Source: Nephrocerus scutellatus (Eukaryota > Arthropoda > Insecta > Diptera > Pipunculidae). From it: 64,000 nucleotides of DNA. This document shows, piece by piece, positions 46,150 to 56,071 of the stretch. A program made the position numbers and the translations under genes. The stretch is taken from assembly GCA_947095585.1 (NCBI GenBank), contig OX352764.1:72063536-72127535 (forward strand). Direction: 5' to 3'. Position 1 is the first letter of the stretch. Each line of letters starts with the position of its first letter. The notes below the pieces were generated by a model. That model was not told the DNA's origin, did no database searches, and saw nothing but the letters and a program-made list of their open reading frames with translations.

Positions 46150-46880
46150 ATATTCTTCTATGAGTCGCATACTGTACACGGTACAGTGGGTATAAAAGAA
46201 AAAGTTGCACTTTTAAATTTTGATTAATGGCTATATACCAGTATTTACTACCCTACAGTAAATATGTAGGACGTTTTTCGTTTCACACGTTTCGTTTTAC
46301 AGTCACTGCATAAGAAATCCCATGCTTAACTTTAGCATATGTATATATTAAATAACCGTTTATTTAATGTATTTTACCTTTTTGATTGATTGGCAGTATA
46401 CTTACTGCACATGGTATAGTAACTGCATAAGAATTCATATGCTTAAGTTTAGCATCTATGGTAAATAACCTATTGTTAAAATATTTTACCTTTTTGATAT
46501 TTTTTATTGGCAGGATACTTACTGCACAGGGTATAGTAATGGCATAAGAATTCATATGCTTAACTTTGGCATCTATGGTAAATAACCGTTTATTTAATGT
46601 ATTTTACATTATTGATATGCTTGACTAGCAGTGTGCCTACTGCACATATATATTATATATTAAATAACAGTTTGTTTAATAGGCTATACATTTTTGATAT
46701 ATTGGATTAGCAGGATACTTACTGTACATGGTACAGTAACTGCATAAGAATTCATAAGTTTAACTTAACATTGTATATTGAATGTCAGTTTGGTTGATAT
46801 ATTCTACTTTTTTTTTTCGATATTTTTTGATTGGCAATATTCTTACTGCACATGGTACAGTAAAGGCCAATGAATTCCCG
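46150..46880. repeat. Satellite-like array, about 120-bp period
   Basis: Five to six units marked by GGCAG.ATACTTACTGCACATGGTA.AGTAACTGCATAAG (46395, 46509, 46712, 46832, with weaker copies near 46160 and 46629). Each unit includes a near-palindrome TACTGTACATGGTACAGTA. One unit is shortened to about 85 bp. Confidence 0.82.
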
Positions 46881-46969
46881 CGCATAACGTTAACTTATGA
46901 ATAAAATAAACGCTCTGTTAAAACTTACCGTTGAAAAGATAACCCTAAAAATGTTTTATTTCTCCGAAT

Positions 46970-47290
46970 AAGTCGATAGATGAGGCCTTCCCAGGCTAGA
47001 GTCGTGAGGGGGCGTGCCTACCTACCCGGGTACGCTTCCGCTCTGGTATCTGATTCCTTCTCTTCCTTTCCCCTTTCCCCTTTCCTTCCTTTTTTTCTCT
47101 TGATGCACGTAAATTTTTTTTTTGTAATGGCGGTTGAGTGGGCCCAAGGCAAGAACCCCCCCTCTATCCCGGCGAGCTGGCAAGCGCAACGCTAGGCGTG
47201 CACCCCGCCAAAAGGTTCCACTCTCCTTATAGGTGGCAATTACCATCGGCTGCCTAATGCCGCGCAAATATAATTACCGCAAATTGTACA
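46970..47290. other. GC-rich patch of unknown origin
   Basis: A CT-rich stretch (47060-47100) between two GC-rich segments. It has open frames on both strands but no domain. Possibly a fragment of a further repeat. Confidence 0.25.
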
Positions 47291-47411
47291 TTACAAAACA
47301 GAAAAATGTTTATATGGATTTTGCTCTTTAGTTGATTATCAATCCATAAACATTTGGGACTTTTCTAAGCATGTATCTGTGTATCACCAGTTGGGCTTTC
47401 AGTAGAGAAAA

Positions 47412-47789
47412 CACTACAGGTGTTTATTTGGAAACAATACCCGTTCTCGAAAAAGTCGAAATCCCCAGTATCCTATCCCAAATCTCGTCCCATATAATAC
47501 ATGTTGAAAAGTTAAATTTGGATAAATCGGACACCGACGACCCACCGCGGCGTCTACATTTTCAATTGTCCATTGCATTCTCGCATTCGCTTGTTCGTAC
47601 CAACGACTGCGAGAATTGTGATGCGGACACACGCAGGTCAACAGAACGGTTTAGCTTGACCTGCACTAAAAATTCAAGTAACGAAGGCATGGAGGAAGAG
47701 ATGGAACGATGGATGCATCAGTCAATTCCAAACATCTGAATAGGCAAGTTTAATAGCTCTACTAAAAGCAGTGAAATTGAATAAATAAT
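47412..47789 (+). other. Unassigned, short ORF
   Basis: An open frame (47371-47739, 122 codons) overlaps the MITE-family right end and continues beyond it. It shows no recognisable domain and is probably chance. Confidence 0.25.
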
Positions 47790-48250
47790 AAAAATAAAAT
47801 CACAAATATATATAATAGTTTTTGCAACTTTTTGCGTTAATTTTAATTTCTGGTAAGTAATAATTTTAATATACATTGTTACACATCAATATTTAAAATG
47901 TCTTCTGCTCGTCGCGTATCAATTTAATGACATAGAACTCTGCAACTTCATTGCCTTTTGTTTTAATATTCATTATTAATCTGTGCATCAATTTGGCAGC
48001 ACTTGTTCGTCAATTAATTGAAATTTTATTCTTTCTCAAATTTACTCTCTCTCTTTTTTGTAAAACTTCAGCGCGCGCAGTCGACCGTATACATTGTTCT
48101 TAACCTACTTGCAAAAAGACTTTAATTCTTAATCACTAGCGATTGATATTGTTCTCTAATACTAATTAATTGTTCATTTAATCAACCTTAAATACTTAAA
48201 TTTAAAATTAAATAAATAGATTAGTTAATTGCAAGGGCAATTTTGAACCG
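47790..48250 (+). repeat. 5' LTR of BEL-3 (left edge not resolved)
   Basis: AT-rich sequence ending GGCAATTAACA, directly followed by TTTGGTGCCGACACCAGGG (48251-48269), the layout of a BEL LTR end plus primer-binding site. The start cannot be fixed because no second LTR copy is in the window. No small ORF like that of BEL-1/BEL-2 was found here. Confidence 0.5.
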
Positions 48251-48884
48251 GCAATTAACATTTGGTGCCGACACCAGGGAATCTCTTTTTGATCGATTTT
48301 TATTACGTGCAAAAGCGACTTCCAAATCATATTGTGATTTGCAAAAATTTAATTTGTATCGCACTATTTGATACGTGCAAAAGCGGCACGTTAACTACAA
48401 CAGCATTTCCTTCGGAATATAATCTGCGACTTCCAATTCATATTGAGATTTTCGAAAAATTGTGTCGTACACTATTTAACACGTGCAAAGCAGCACGTCA
48501 TAAACACAGCGTTTTCCTTTGGAAAAGTAATACAGCGATTTCCGAGTCATCTGGAAAATTATTCTTGGCTACCAATCACAAGTGCATTGAGGTTTTATCA
48601 CCACAGCGAACGAAGGTAATATTTCGGATGAACAACGCATAGTTTGCATCGTAGAGAATGTGTTTTTGATGACAATTTAAGAAGTGAGCTTAGATCACCA
48701 CAGCGGACGGAGGTGATACTTCACAGCTCAGCGTATCTGTTGCAGCGCATCGCAACAAATCAGAAGCGTACGAGCATATTATTGATCTCAGTGAATTACT
48801 AACTACTTTGAGGAAACTGTAAGTACAAACATTTATTTTGTTACATTGAATATTTTTGCTTGTGAACCGTGTAACTAGTTAGTT

Positions 48885-50232
48885 ATGGCTGAAGTATTGA
48901 AAGTGTTGAAAAAAAGAGGGGTTATGCGAAAGCGTCGCTAACCCGAATTGAGAACGTGGCCACCGGCTTAACCAAAAATGAATCCGCCGAGGTTCTGTAT
49001 GTACACTTAGAATTACTAGACAAGGCACATGTCAAATTTGAGCTAATAGATCAAAAAATAAGCGAGATCGATGAAACGTTGAGCGAATAAGATGACTTTA
49101 TTCCTCGTTATGCCACTCTAAGGGCTGACCTAAAAAGGTTGGCCCAAGGTAGCTATGCTAGGCCCAAGTTCAAGCTATGCAGACTCAAATTGAACAAACC
49201 GTGAAATCATTCTCACTTCATCAACGAGAAATGCTAGAGACCATGAGGGACCAAAGCTTTTGCGCTTCCCCAAGAGAAGATATCGAATTGCCACAAATCA
49301 ATTTACCATGTTGTTATGGTGATAATGAGCATTTTTTGACCCTTAAAGATCTATTCGAAAGTTCAGTTCACAATATATCAAACATAACTAACGTGCGCAA
49401 ATTTCAGTTACTCAAAACTTATTTAAAGGGGAAGCGTAAAACCTAAATCGAAACATCCCAATCTCAAACGCAACTTATGAGCCCACCTGGCAAAAGGTCT
49501 GGCAAAAGGTCTGTACAAGGAAGACATCATGGTAACAAAACTGATATCGAAGTTTATGAACCAACCATCAAGCTCAAATCAGACCATCAAGCATTTAAGA
49601 GCAATTTGTGATACCTCGGACGAGGTAATTAGGGAGTGGCAAGTCCTTGGAGACTCAGCAGAAGGGATGGATTGCTGGCTAATCCACATCTTGTTGTGCA
49701 AGTTGGATGAAAGGATCTGGCATCAGTGGGCATCAGGAAAAGTCCAACCAAGTCTATCCCACTTTCGATCCATATCATCAAAATCATCAAATAAACCAAC
49801 AACCTCCTACAAACCAGTTACTAAGTCCTTCGTGGTAAATCTGCAGGACAATAAACCGAATACATTTCGAAGTTCAAAATCCTCAAAAGTCAAATGGTCA
49901 AAGTTAATTAAATGCCCATTATGTCAGCATGTTCACAACTTGTATGAATGCGAGTATAAAGTATAAAGTATAAAGGCTTGACAGTAGAAGATCGCAAGCA
50001 AGCAGCCCTCAAGGCCCAAGTGAGTGTCAATTGTCTGTAATCTTACGTCTTTACATGAATCAAGGAATAGCGTCCAGAATCAAGGAAAGCCTCTTGCATA
50101 TACAAGCTCAGGCGAAGCCAGTAAGGTTATGTGCGTCACTTTAGAAAAGGACATTGATATTTCGAATGAAGTCCATCATTCCCAAACAAAGTCAAAACAC
50201 ATAAGCAATTTCTTCCAACTGCAGTTGTAAAG
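48885..50232 (+). pseudogene. BEL-3 gag, broken
   Basis: Methionine at 48885 starts a BEL/Pao gag that frameshifts within the poly-A run near 48910 and carries a stop at 49088. It continues with HQREMLETMRDQ (49222) and LPQINLPCCYGDNEHFLTLKDLFESSV, the capsid-like motif, to a stop near 49445. 49529-49966 contains LRAICDTSDEVIREWQVLG and ends in a cysteine motif KCPLCQHVHNLYEC. Remaining gag sequence decays through 50230. Confidence 0.78.
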
Positions 50233-51108
50233 TTGCATTCTGTTGACGGTCGATTTATGCACTGTCGCATATTGCTAGACACAGGATCGCAAGCTACTCT
50301 GGTCACGCAAAACTGCGTCCAAAAATTAAATCTAAAGCGTCGAAACTGCAGATTGCCAATCTCCGGATTAATTTCATCATGCACCACAAAGGGGGCAGTC
50401 AGTTTGTCTATGTCAGCACACTTCTCCACTGACACTTCAGTTAAACAAGACGCATTAATCGTAGATAAATTCCAAGCCTCATTGCCTCGTATCAATAAAG
50501 ACGCTAAAATGGTTGGAGTGGTTTGAATAGGTTGCCACAAGCACCCATCAAACGAAACAACAAACATAGATATGATTGTTGGAGAAAATCACTTGAAATA
50601 CTCGGTCCAGGAAAATTGGTAGGCCCAAACTTATCGCTCAGGAAACTATGCTTGATTGGGTTATTTGTGGTGGACACCACGGTCAAAAAAATTTATCAGC
50701 ACTTTGCAACGCAGGATTAAATGTAGATAAGGTGCTGCAACAATTCTGAGAAATGGAAGATTTAAGCGTTGATAAGGAAGCCAGAACACAAAATTTGTGA
50801 AGAATCGTTTCAAGCAACAACTACTCGCACTCAAGATGGACGATTCTTACTTCGAATTCCGTTCACTAAGGATCCAAAAACCTACTTGGGGGATTCCTTG
50901 TGGCAAGCGATTTCACGTTTCAAAGCAATCGAGCGCCGCCTACAGAGTGACAACAAATTAAAGCAGAAATAAATAATGTTCATGAATGATTAACTTCAAC
51001 AGCATCACATGGATGAGTGTAATCCAATCTCAGAACGGGAGAATGGGGGTTATTACTTACCTCATCATCCTGTGATTAAGTGTTAAAGCAGTAGATCCCA
51101 CACCACAA
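50233..51108 (+). pseudogene. BEL-3 protease and start of reverse transcriptase
   Basis: 50263-50290 encodes the protease active site LLDTGSQATLV, the normal BEL form. Damaged sequence follows, then 50769-50969 with ATTTRTQDGRFLLRIPF and LGDSLWQAISRFKAIERRL, and 51040-51075 with GYYLPHHPVIK, the start of BEL RT. After a TAA near 51079 a stretch reading SSRSHTT fits the next conserved residues. The RT then stops abruptly at about 51108 and resumes at 62823. Confidence 0.78.
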
Positions 51109-52141
51109 ACATTCCAAATAATATAAATATATATATTCAGTAAATATGTACTCATAATGTATTTTCATAATATTATTCATAACGTGTAGTCATAATATAA
51201 TTCATAATATAACAACTGCGCAGTCCAACTACAAAATATAAAAGTAACGCACATAATGCACATACATATAACAAATGCGCAGTCCTACTGGACAATATAA
51301 GAGTGACGTATTTTAAATCCTTATCTTTAATTCCGATCTAAGAAGTAAACATGTTTACGTTTTGATCATTAAAGGACAACCAGATTTCTAACATGAACAC
51401 ATTCTTATCTCAATATTCGATCTAAGAAATCAACATGTTTACTTCCTAAGTTCAAGGACAAGATCAAAGTCCAAAAAGCTAACAAAGAAGTTGGACAGCA
51501 CACTCAAATAGTATATAAGACGTATGCAAACATACGAATAGAGATAATATTACTAATATTTGTACATATTAGGTATCACTAATACAAATAACAAAGATAT
51601 TATGATACTTTGATATTCACTAATATGTATGAGATTACACTATTCAGTAAGAATCCAATCGAGACTAATACACATATGCATGTATGGTGTTCGGCATGCA
51701 TACGAGTGACAGGAAAGCGCAAAGATGAAGTGATTTGGAGTGAGACAGAAAGTATTTTTTGTTCATGGCCCTAGTACTTTTTTAAACTGAAATTAACGGT
51801 TTGTGCAGACGATTTCTTTTAGCAAGCGTTAGTTGCCGAGGAAAATTAATATTTCTATGAATAATATCTACTTATTTTCTTTCAAGTGGGTAATGGTTTT
51901 TCTAATTTTGATATTATCTATTCCTTGGTAATACATTTATACATACATTTCGCCCATCGCTGCAATAGTGCCAAAGTAAAATTTGTAGATTGCACAAAAG
52001 AAAATAAAGTATTTGACTTGCAGGAAAGGACGTGTTCTTGAATTCTGTCAATATTGCAGTCAGTGAGCCTTGAGCTTATTTTTTATTGTGTTTGCTAGAG
52101 GCATATTTACAAAGTGTAGTTTAAAAACTTAAACAAAAAAA
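51109..52141. other. Left arm of the insert in BEL-3, non-coding
   Basis: AT-rich DNA with a duplicated block (ATTCCGATCTAAGAAGTAAACATGTTTAC at 51330, diverged copy at 51417) and a duplicated TGCGCAGTCC.ACT..A..ATATAA.AGT.ACG stretch (51217 and 51277). It may be part of an LTR or of the hAT 5' flank; the hAT terminus was not located. Confidence 0.4.
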
Positions 52142-53593
52142 ATGAAGCGTGCACGAATGAGTGAAGTTTGGAACTATTTTAAAGTAGATTCAGAGCAGAA
52201 TAAAATAGCGCTCTGCACAATTTGCCATTTTAAACTTAGTTTTAAGGGAACTGTTTCCAATTTTAACAAACATTTAAAAAACAAACATTTAATTACCGTT
52301 CAGCCTAATCAGTCGAGACAAATAGATAATAAAAACTTGGTCCCACCTCTTTTGTCCATACCTCCAACTGACGTTCAACCAAGTTCATCAGCAAACAGTA
52401 ATAAAAATGTCCCTGTATCTTCGGAACCCACAATTTCATTACCTGCAGAAGGGCTCATAAGTCAATCATTATCTACGCCCAAAAGCCTTTTCAATCCACT
52501 TTGATGCGGTTTTCCAACACAAAGAAGATAACATTAGCCCAACGGAAGGAAGTTGACGATGCGCTAATGTTATTGTTTATCAAAAGCTTTTTACCTTTTT
52601 CAACGGTTGAGGATACCAGTTTTAAAAAATTTGTAGCCGCATTAAATCCTGCATACCAGCTCCCAAGTCGGAAACATATATCTAATGCTATGTTGAATGC
52701 TGAGTTTCAAAAGTGCGAAAATGAGGTAAGAGAGCGTTTCATTGAAGTTAAGGCTGCTTGTCTTACTATAGATAGCTGGACTTCCCGTGCACAAGAAGGC
52801 TACTTTGCTGTAACTGCTCACTACATCGACAACAACTTTGACATCCAATCTATCCTGTTACAGTGTCGGGTTCTAGAGGGACCACACACTGCTTTTAATA
52901 TAAGCCAAGACTTACAAAGGGTAATTAGCCAGTGGCAGTTAGACAGGAAAATTCGTTTGGTGGTGGCAGATAATGCCTCTAATGTGCAAAACTCAATCAA
53001 GGATTTGAAGTTAAAAAATTTCGGCTGCTTCGCGCACACTATTAATTTAGTTGCGAAAAACGCCTTGGCACTACCAGAGGTAGAAGTATTCATTACCAAA
53101 TTAAGAAATATTGTAAGCCATTTTAAACGCAGTACAACAGCAACGGAGAAATTACTCAAATATCAAATTCAGTCCAATGCCGTTCAACCAAAGAAGCTAG
53201 TAATCGATGTCTCCACTAGATGGAATTCGACATTCCACATGCTTGAAAGAGTATATTTATTGAAGGAAGCACTTATAAGCACCTTGGCTATTCTCGACAG
53301 TAGCAGCAGTGCTTCGCTACCAAGCATAAGTTCGGAGGAGTGGACACTATGCAATGATTTATGCACTGTGTTAAAGCCTCTTAAAGACGTCACCGAGCAA
53401 AGAAGTGGAGAGCGGTACCTAACGGGCAGCCTGATTATAATATTTAACAAAATTTTGAAAAACATTTACCAAAATAAAATTCCAAATGATGTAACACTGC
53501 ATCAATGTGCTAAAGCAATAGGTAACAGAATTAATGATGGTATTTGCAAAAGGCTGCAAAATATTGAACACAGCGGTACCTTTGGAATATGTA
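52142..53593 (+). pseudogene. hAT transposase, N-terminal part (interrupted by F)
   Basis: 52142-52504 encodes a BED zinc finger (CTICHFKL...HLKNKH, residues 23-46) and a Ser/Pro-rich linker. A frameshift near 52480 leads to the second frame, open from about 52485. It encodes the RNase-H-like DDE core: LTIDSWTSRAQEGYFAVTAHYID with the first catalytic aspartate (about 52770), VVADNASNV (about 52970), FGCFAHTINLV and DVSTRWNSTFHMLER (53200-53245), then ERYLTGSLI. The reading frame is cut at 53593 by errantivirus F and resumes exactly at 61181 with LLDPRFKAHF. In its ancestor it drove cut-and-paste transposition. ZBED-type hAT family; the frameshift and the insertion make it a pseudogene. Confidence 0.9.
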
Positions 53594-53994
53594 AGTTAAC
53601 AAACGAAACCTAATCATCACTTTGTATCAAATAACTTTGTATCCAGCCACAAATTATCCGAACTGAATCCGCAGCAGACGTAAACATCCGCGGCAGACAT
53701 AAACATTTGATGACCAAGCGTCTGGCCTTCATCCGCATCACATATGAACATTTGCTGACCAAGCGTCTGGCCTTCATCCGCAGCCCATCTGTCCACACAG
53801 TTTCTCCCACTATAAATACTAGCTCATAAGTAATATCATTGTTCAGTTGCCTAGTTAAGCTCTTAGTATCAAGTTCAGTCGACTATTTGTAGTATTGAGT
53901 TCTATTGATTAAATAATATAATAATACAGTTGCCTTAGTGAGAATAAAATAAAGTTATTTTTTTTAAACCAAACTTTGTAGTATAAAATTAACT
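53594..53994 (+). repeat. 5' LTR of errantivirus F
   Basis: 401 bp. Core promoter: TATAAATA at 53811-53818 and an initiator-like TCAGTT at 53843. AATAAA signals at 53943-53955. Upstream of the TATA box an about 45-bp direct repeat (AACATTTG.TGACCAAGCG, 53702 and 53747) could hold binding sites. Confidence 0.93.
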
Positions 53995-54011
53995 GGCGCC
54001 CGAACAGGGAC
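53994..54011 (+). promoter_or_regulatory. Primer-binding site, tRNA-Lys (element F)
   Basis: TGGCGCCCGAACAGGGAC, 18 bases complementary to tRNA-Lys as in many retroviruses. Its first T is shared with the LTR end. Confidence 0.88.
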
Positions 54012-54619
54012 CCGTGTAAAAGTCAATACTAAATTTGTGTTCACAGGTAAAAATAAAAAGTGTGTTTTGAACAGTGAATTCAATCATCTCAAAAATATAG
54101 TGTGTTTAAACTGCGAATTTAAAACACAATAATCGAAAAAACCGACCTAGGAGAAAAGAGGCCCCCCAGTAGCTGATTCGTAATAAAAGAACCAGAGGAA
54201 AAGGAGTCAATCAAATTTTGACAGCCGCTCCAGGATGCAACGAACCGCACTAGTGTAAGAAACAAGTGCTTAGAGTAAGAATAAATAAAAATTTAAAATT
54301 TCAATTTCATATATATTTATAAACGATAACATAATTTTCATTTAATAACAAATTTTTTTTTGCAAATTTAAAAGAGCAATCGCGTTCTAAATTCTAAAGA
54401 AATATCTATTAATATCTATTAAATAAGTGAGTGAGCATTAAAACTTATCCATATCTAAATTAATATAAAAAAAATTTATATCGATTAAGAGAGTTTTTAA
54501 ACCAATAATTATTTTTTTTTTTTTTTTTAACAAGTGAGTTATTAAACATCTCCTAAGATTCTAAACGCTAATATTTATAAAAAAGGTACACCCAAGTTCT
54601 TAAATTTATTTTTAAAATC
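54012..54619 (+). other. Leader of element F
   Basis: Untranslated leader between the primer site and gag, with long A and T runs. It should contain the 5' splice site for env mRNA, which I could not fix. Confidence 0.6.
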
Positions 54620-56071
54620 ATGGCAAACCCACCTCTCATCCGACCACCAATCCTTAATCCAGACATTGCTCCGAATCCCCAAAATCCACCAAATCCTCCC
54701 AATCCTAATGCTCGCGAGGTAATTACAAGCGAAGCATTAAATAATCTGGTAACCGGCATAGTGAGTCGTGTCCTTCAAAGTGAAGGTCGACAATGGGTTC
54801 AGTCAATAATTAGCCCCAATTCTGATGGCTTTAGTGGTACAGACCAAATTATTAACCCCGAATTCCGTGCAAACCTAAACGAACTTGACAAAATACCTGA
54901 CGTAGTACGAAGCCTTAAAGACTTTACAGGTCAACCAGGTGAATTTAATTCCTGGAAAAAAAGTGTTGATCGTATTTTACAATTATACGAAACAATTAGA
55001 GGTACACCAAAGTATTATGGTATTTTGAGTGTTATAAGAAATAAAATAGTTGGTCAAGCCGATGTGGTATTAGAATCATATAATACCCCATTAGATTGGA
55101 AGTGCATCTCACGATGCCTTACAATGCATTATGCGGACAAGCGCGATTTGTCCACATTAGAATATCAAATGTCTTCATTAGTTCAAGGGAATCACACCGT
55201 GCAAGAATTTTATCACCAAGTCTATGCTCATCTATCCCTCATATTAAATAAGTTAGGGTCCATGGATGTTAGCAGCGAGTCCTTATCATTGCTAACACAA
55301 ACATATCGCGACAAAGCCCTCGATACGTTTATACGAGGCTTGAAAGGTGATCTACCAAGATTACTTGGCATGAGAGAACCTACAGATCTTCCACAAGCGC
55401 TACACCTATGTTTTAAACTGGAGAACCAGAATTTCCGTACCCAATATGCAATCACGCATAACGGCCCAACACGTGCAGTAGTTAATCAACCACAAACGCC
55501 TCTTCGAAGAAACATGAACTATGGTAATACTCAAAAAAATAGACAAGATTTTTATCCTCAGCTAACGTACCTACCCCAACCACCATTCAATTTCAATCAA
55601 TATACCAATCTAAACCGTCACAGACCGCACAATTTTAATTCTTATTTCCCTGCAAATCAAAACGCTTATAGACAACAACAGTTTAACCAGAATTACTCAC
55701 GATATCAAGGTCAAAATAATATTCCAATACCGGCACGTCCCACTGCGCCGAAGCCGCAACCCAGACCAGAACCGATGGACGTAGACCAAAGCATGCGATC
55801 AAAGGGAGTAAACTACATGAACAGACCAGCTCCAAACCCAATGTTTGGTAAAAGACCTCCAGTCGAGCCACAACAACCCAGACCTATGAAGTACCAACGA
55901 AATTTCCACATTGAACCACAAGAACAAGACGTAGTAAGTTACGAACAGCAACTTGACTCAGAAATAGACCAAATCGAACAACCGTTCGCAGATTACGTTG
56001 AAGGATATGAAGAGTTCCGGAATGAAGAAAAAGAAATTTTGGACTTTACAGATATACATTTTTTAGACTAG
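54620..56071 (+). CDS. gag: gag of errantivirus F
   Basis: Intact frame of 483 codons. The N-terminus is Pro/Asn-rich (residues 3-32). A capsid-like helical region spans about residues 75-275, with NELDKIPDVVRSL and VQEFYHQVYAHLSLIL. The last 180 residues are rich in Asn, Gln, Arg, Tyr and Pro, probably RNA-binding, without a CCHC zinc knuckle, as is usual for errantivirus Gag. The end is acidic. The methionine at 54620 is the first in frame after the leader, and B has the matching start (27101). The slippery heptamer T TTT TTA at 56059-56065 lies just before the stop, so a fraction of ribosomes should enter pol. Gag forms the particle in which reverse transcription takes place. Confidence 0.9.
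   Translation: MANPPLIRPPILNPDIAPNPQNPPNPPNPNAREVITSEALNNLVTGIVSRVLQSEGRQWVQSIISPNSDGFSGTDQIINPEFRANLNELDKIPDVVRSLKDFTGQPGEFNSWKKSVDRILQLYETIRGTPKYYGILSVIRNKIVGQADVVLESYNTPLDWKCISRCLTMHYADKRDLSTLEYQMSSLVQGNHTVQEFYHQVYAHLSLILNKLGSMDVSSESLSLLTQTYRDKALDTFIRGLKGDLPRLLGMREPTDLPQALHLCFKLENQNFRTQYAITHNGPTRAVVNQPQTPLRRNMNYGNTQKNRQDFYPQLTYLPQPPFNFNQYTNLNRHRPHNFNSYFPANQNAYRQQQFNQNYSRYQGQNNIPIPARPTAPKPQPRPEPMDVDQSMRSKGVNYMNRPAPNPMFGKRPPVEPQQPRPMKYQRNFHIEPQEQDVVSYEQQLDSEIDQIEQPFADYVEGYEEFRNEEKEILDFTDIHFLD
56059..56065 (+). promoter_or_regulatory. -1 frameshift heptamer T TTT TTA (gag/pol of F)
   Basis: In the gag frame the codons read CAT TTT TTA GAC TAG, giving the canonical X XXY YYZ heptamer three bases before the stop. 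Pol is open in the -1 frame from here through the protease motif. Confidence 0.8.

Larger units (their letters stand above)
45105..47411. mobile_element. Block bounded by ends of the MITE family, satellite-filled
   Basis: The left boundary reads GTTTTCTATAGAAAGCCCAACT (45107-45128), as in the left end of the MITE at 18633. The right boundary (about 47303-47411) matches the last 130 bp of that MITE, including GCTCTTTAGTTGATTA and AGTTGGGCTTTC. The interior is unrelated to the MITE and consists of three tandem arrays plus a GC-rich patch. Either one larger family member or two fragments; no clean TSD was found. Confidence 0.45.

Noticed and set aside
47371..47739. 122-codon plus-strand ORF as a possible host gene
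   Set aside because: Its first part overlaps a MITE-family end and no domain, splice pattern or neighbour supports it.
54568..54759. Gly/Phe-rich minus-strand ORF
   Set aside because: It is the reverse of the Pro/Asn-rich start of gag F, on which the protein evidence lies.
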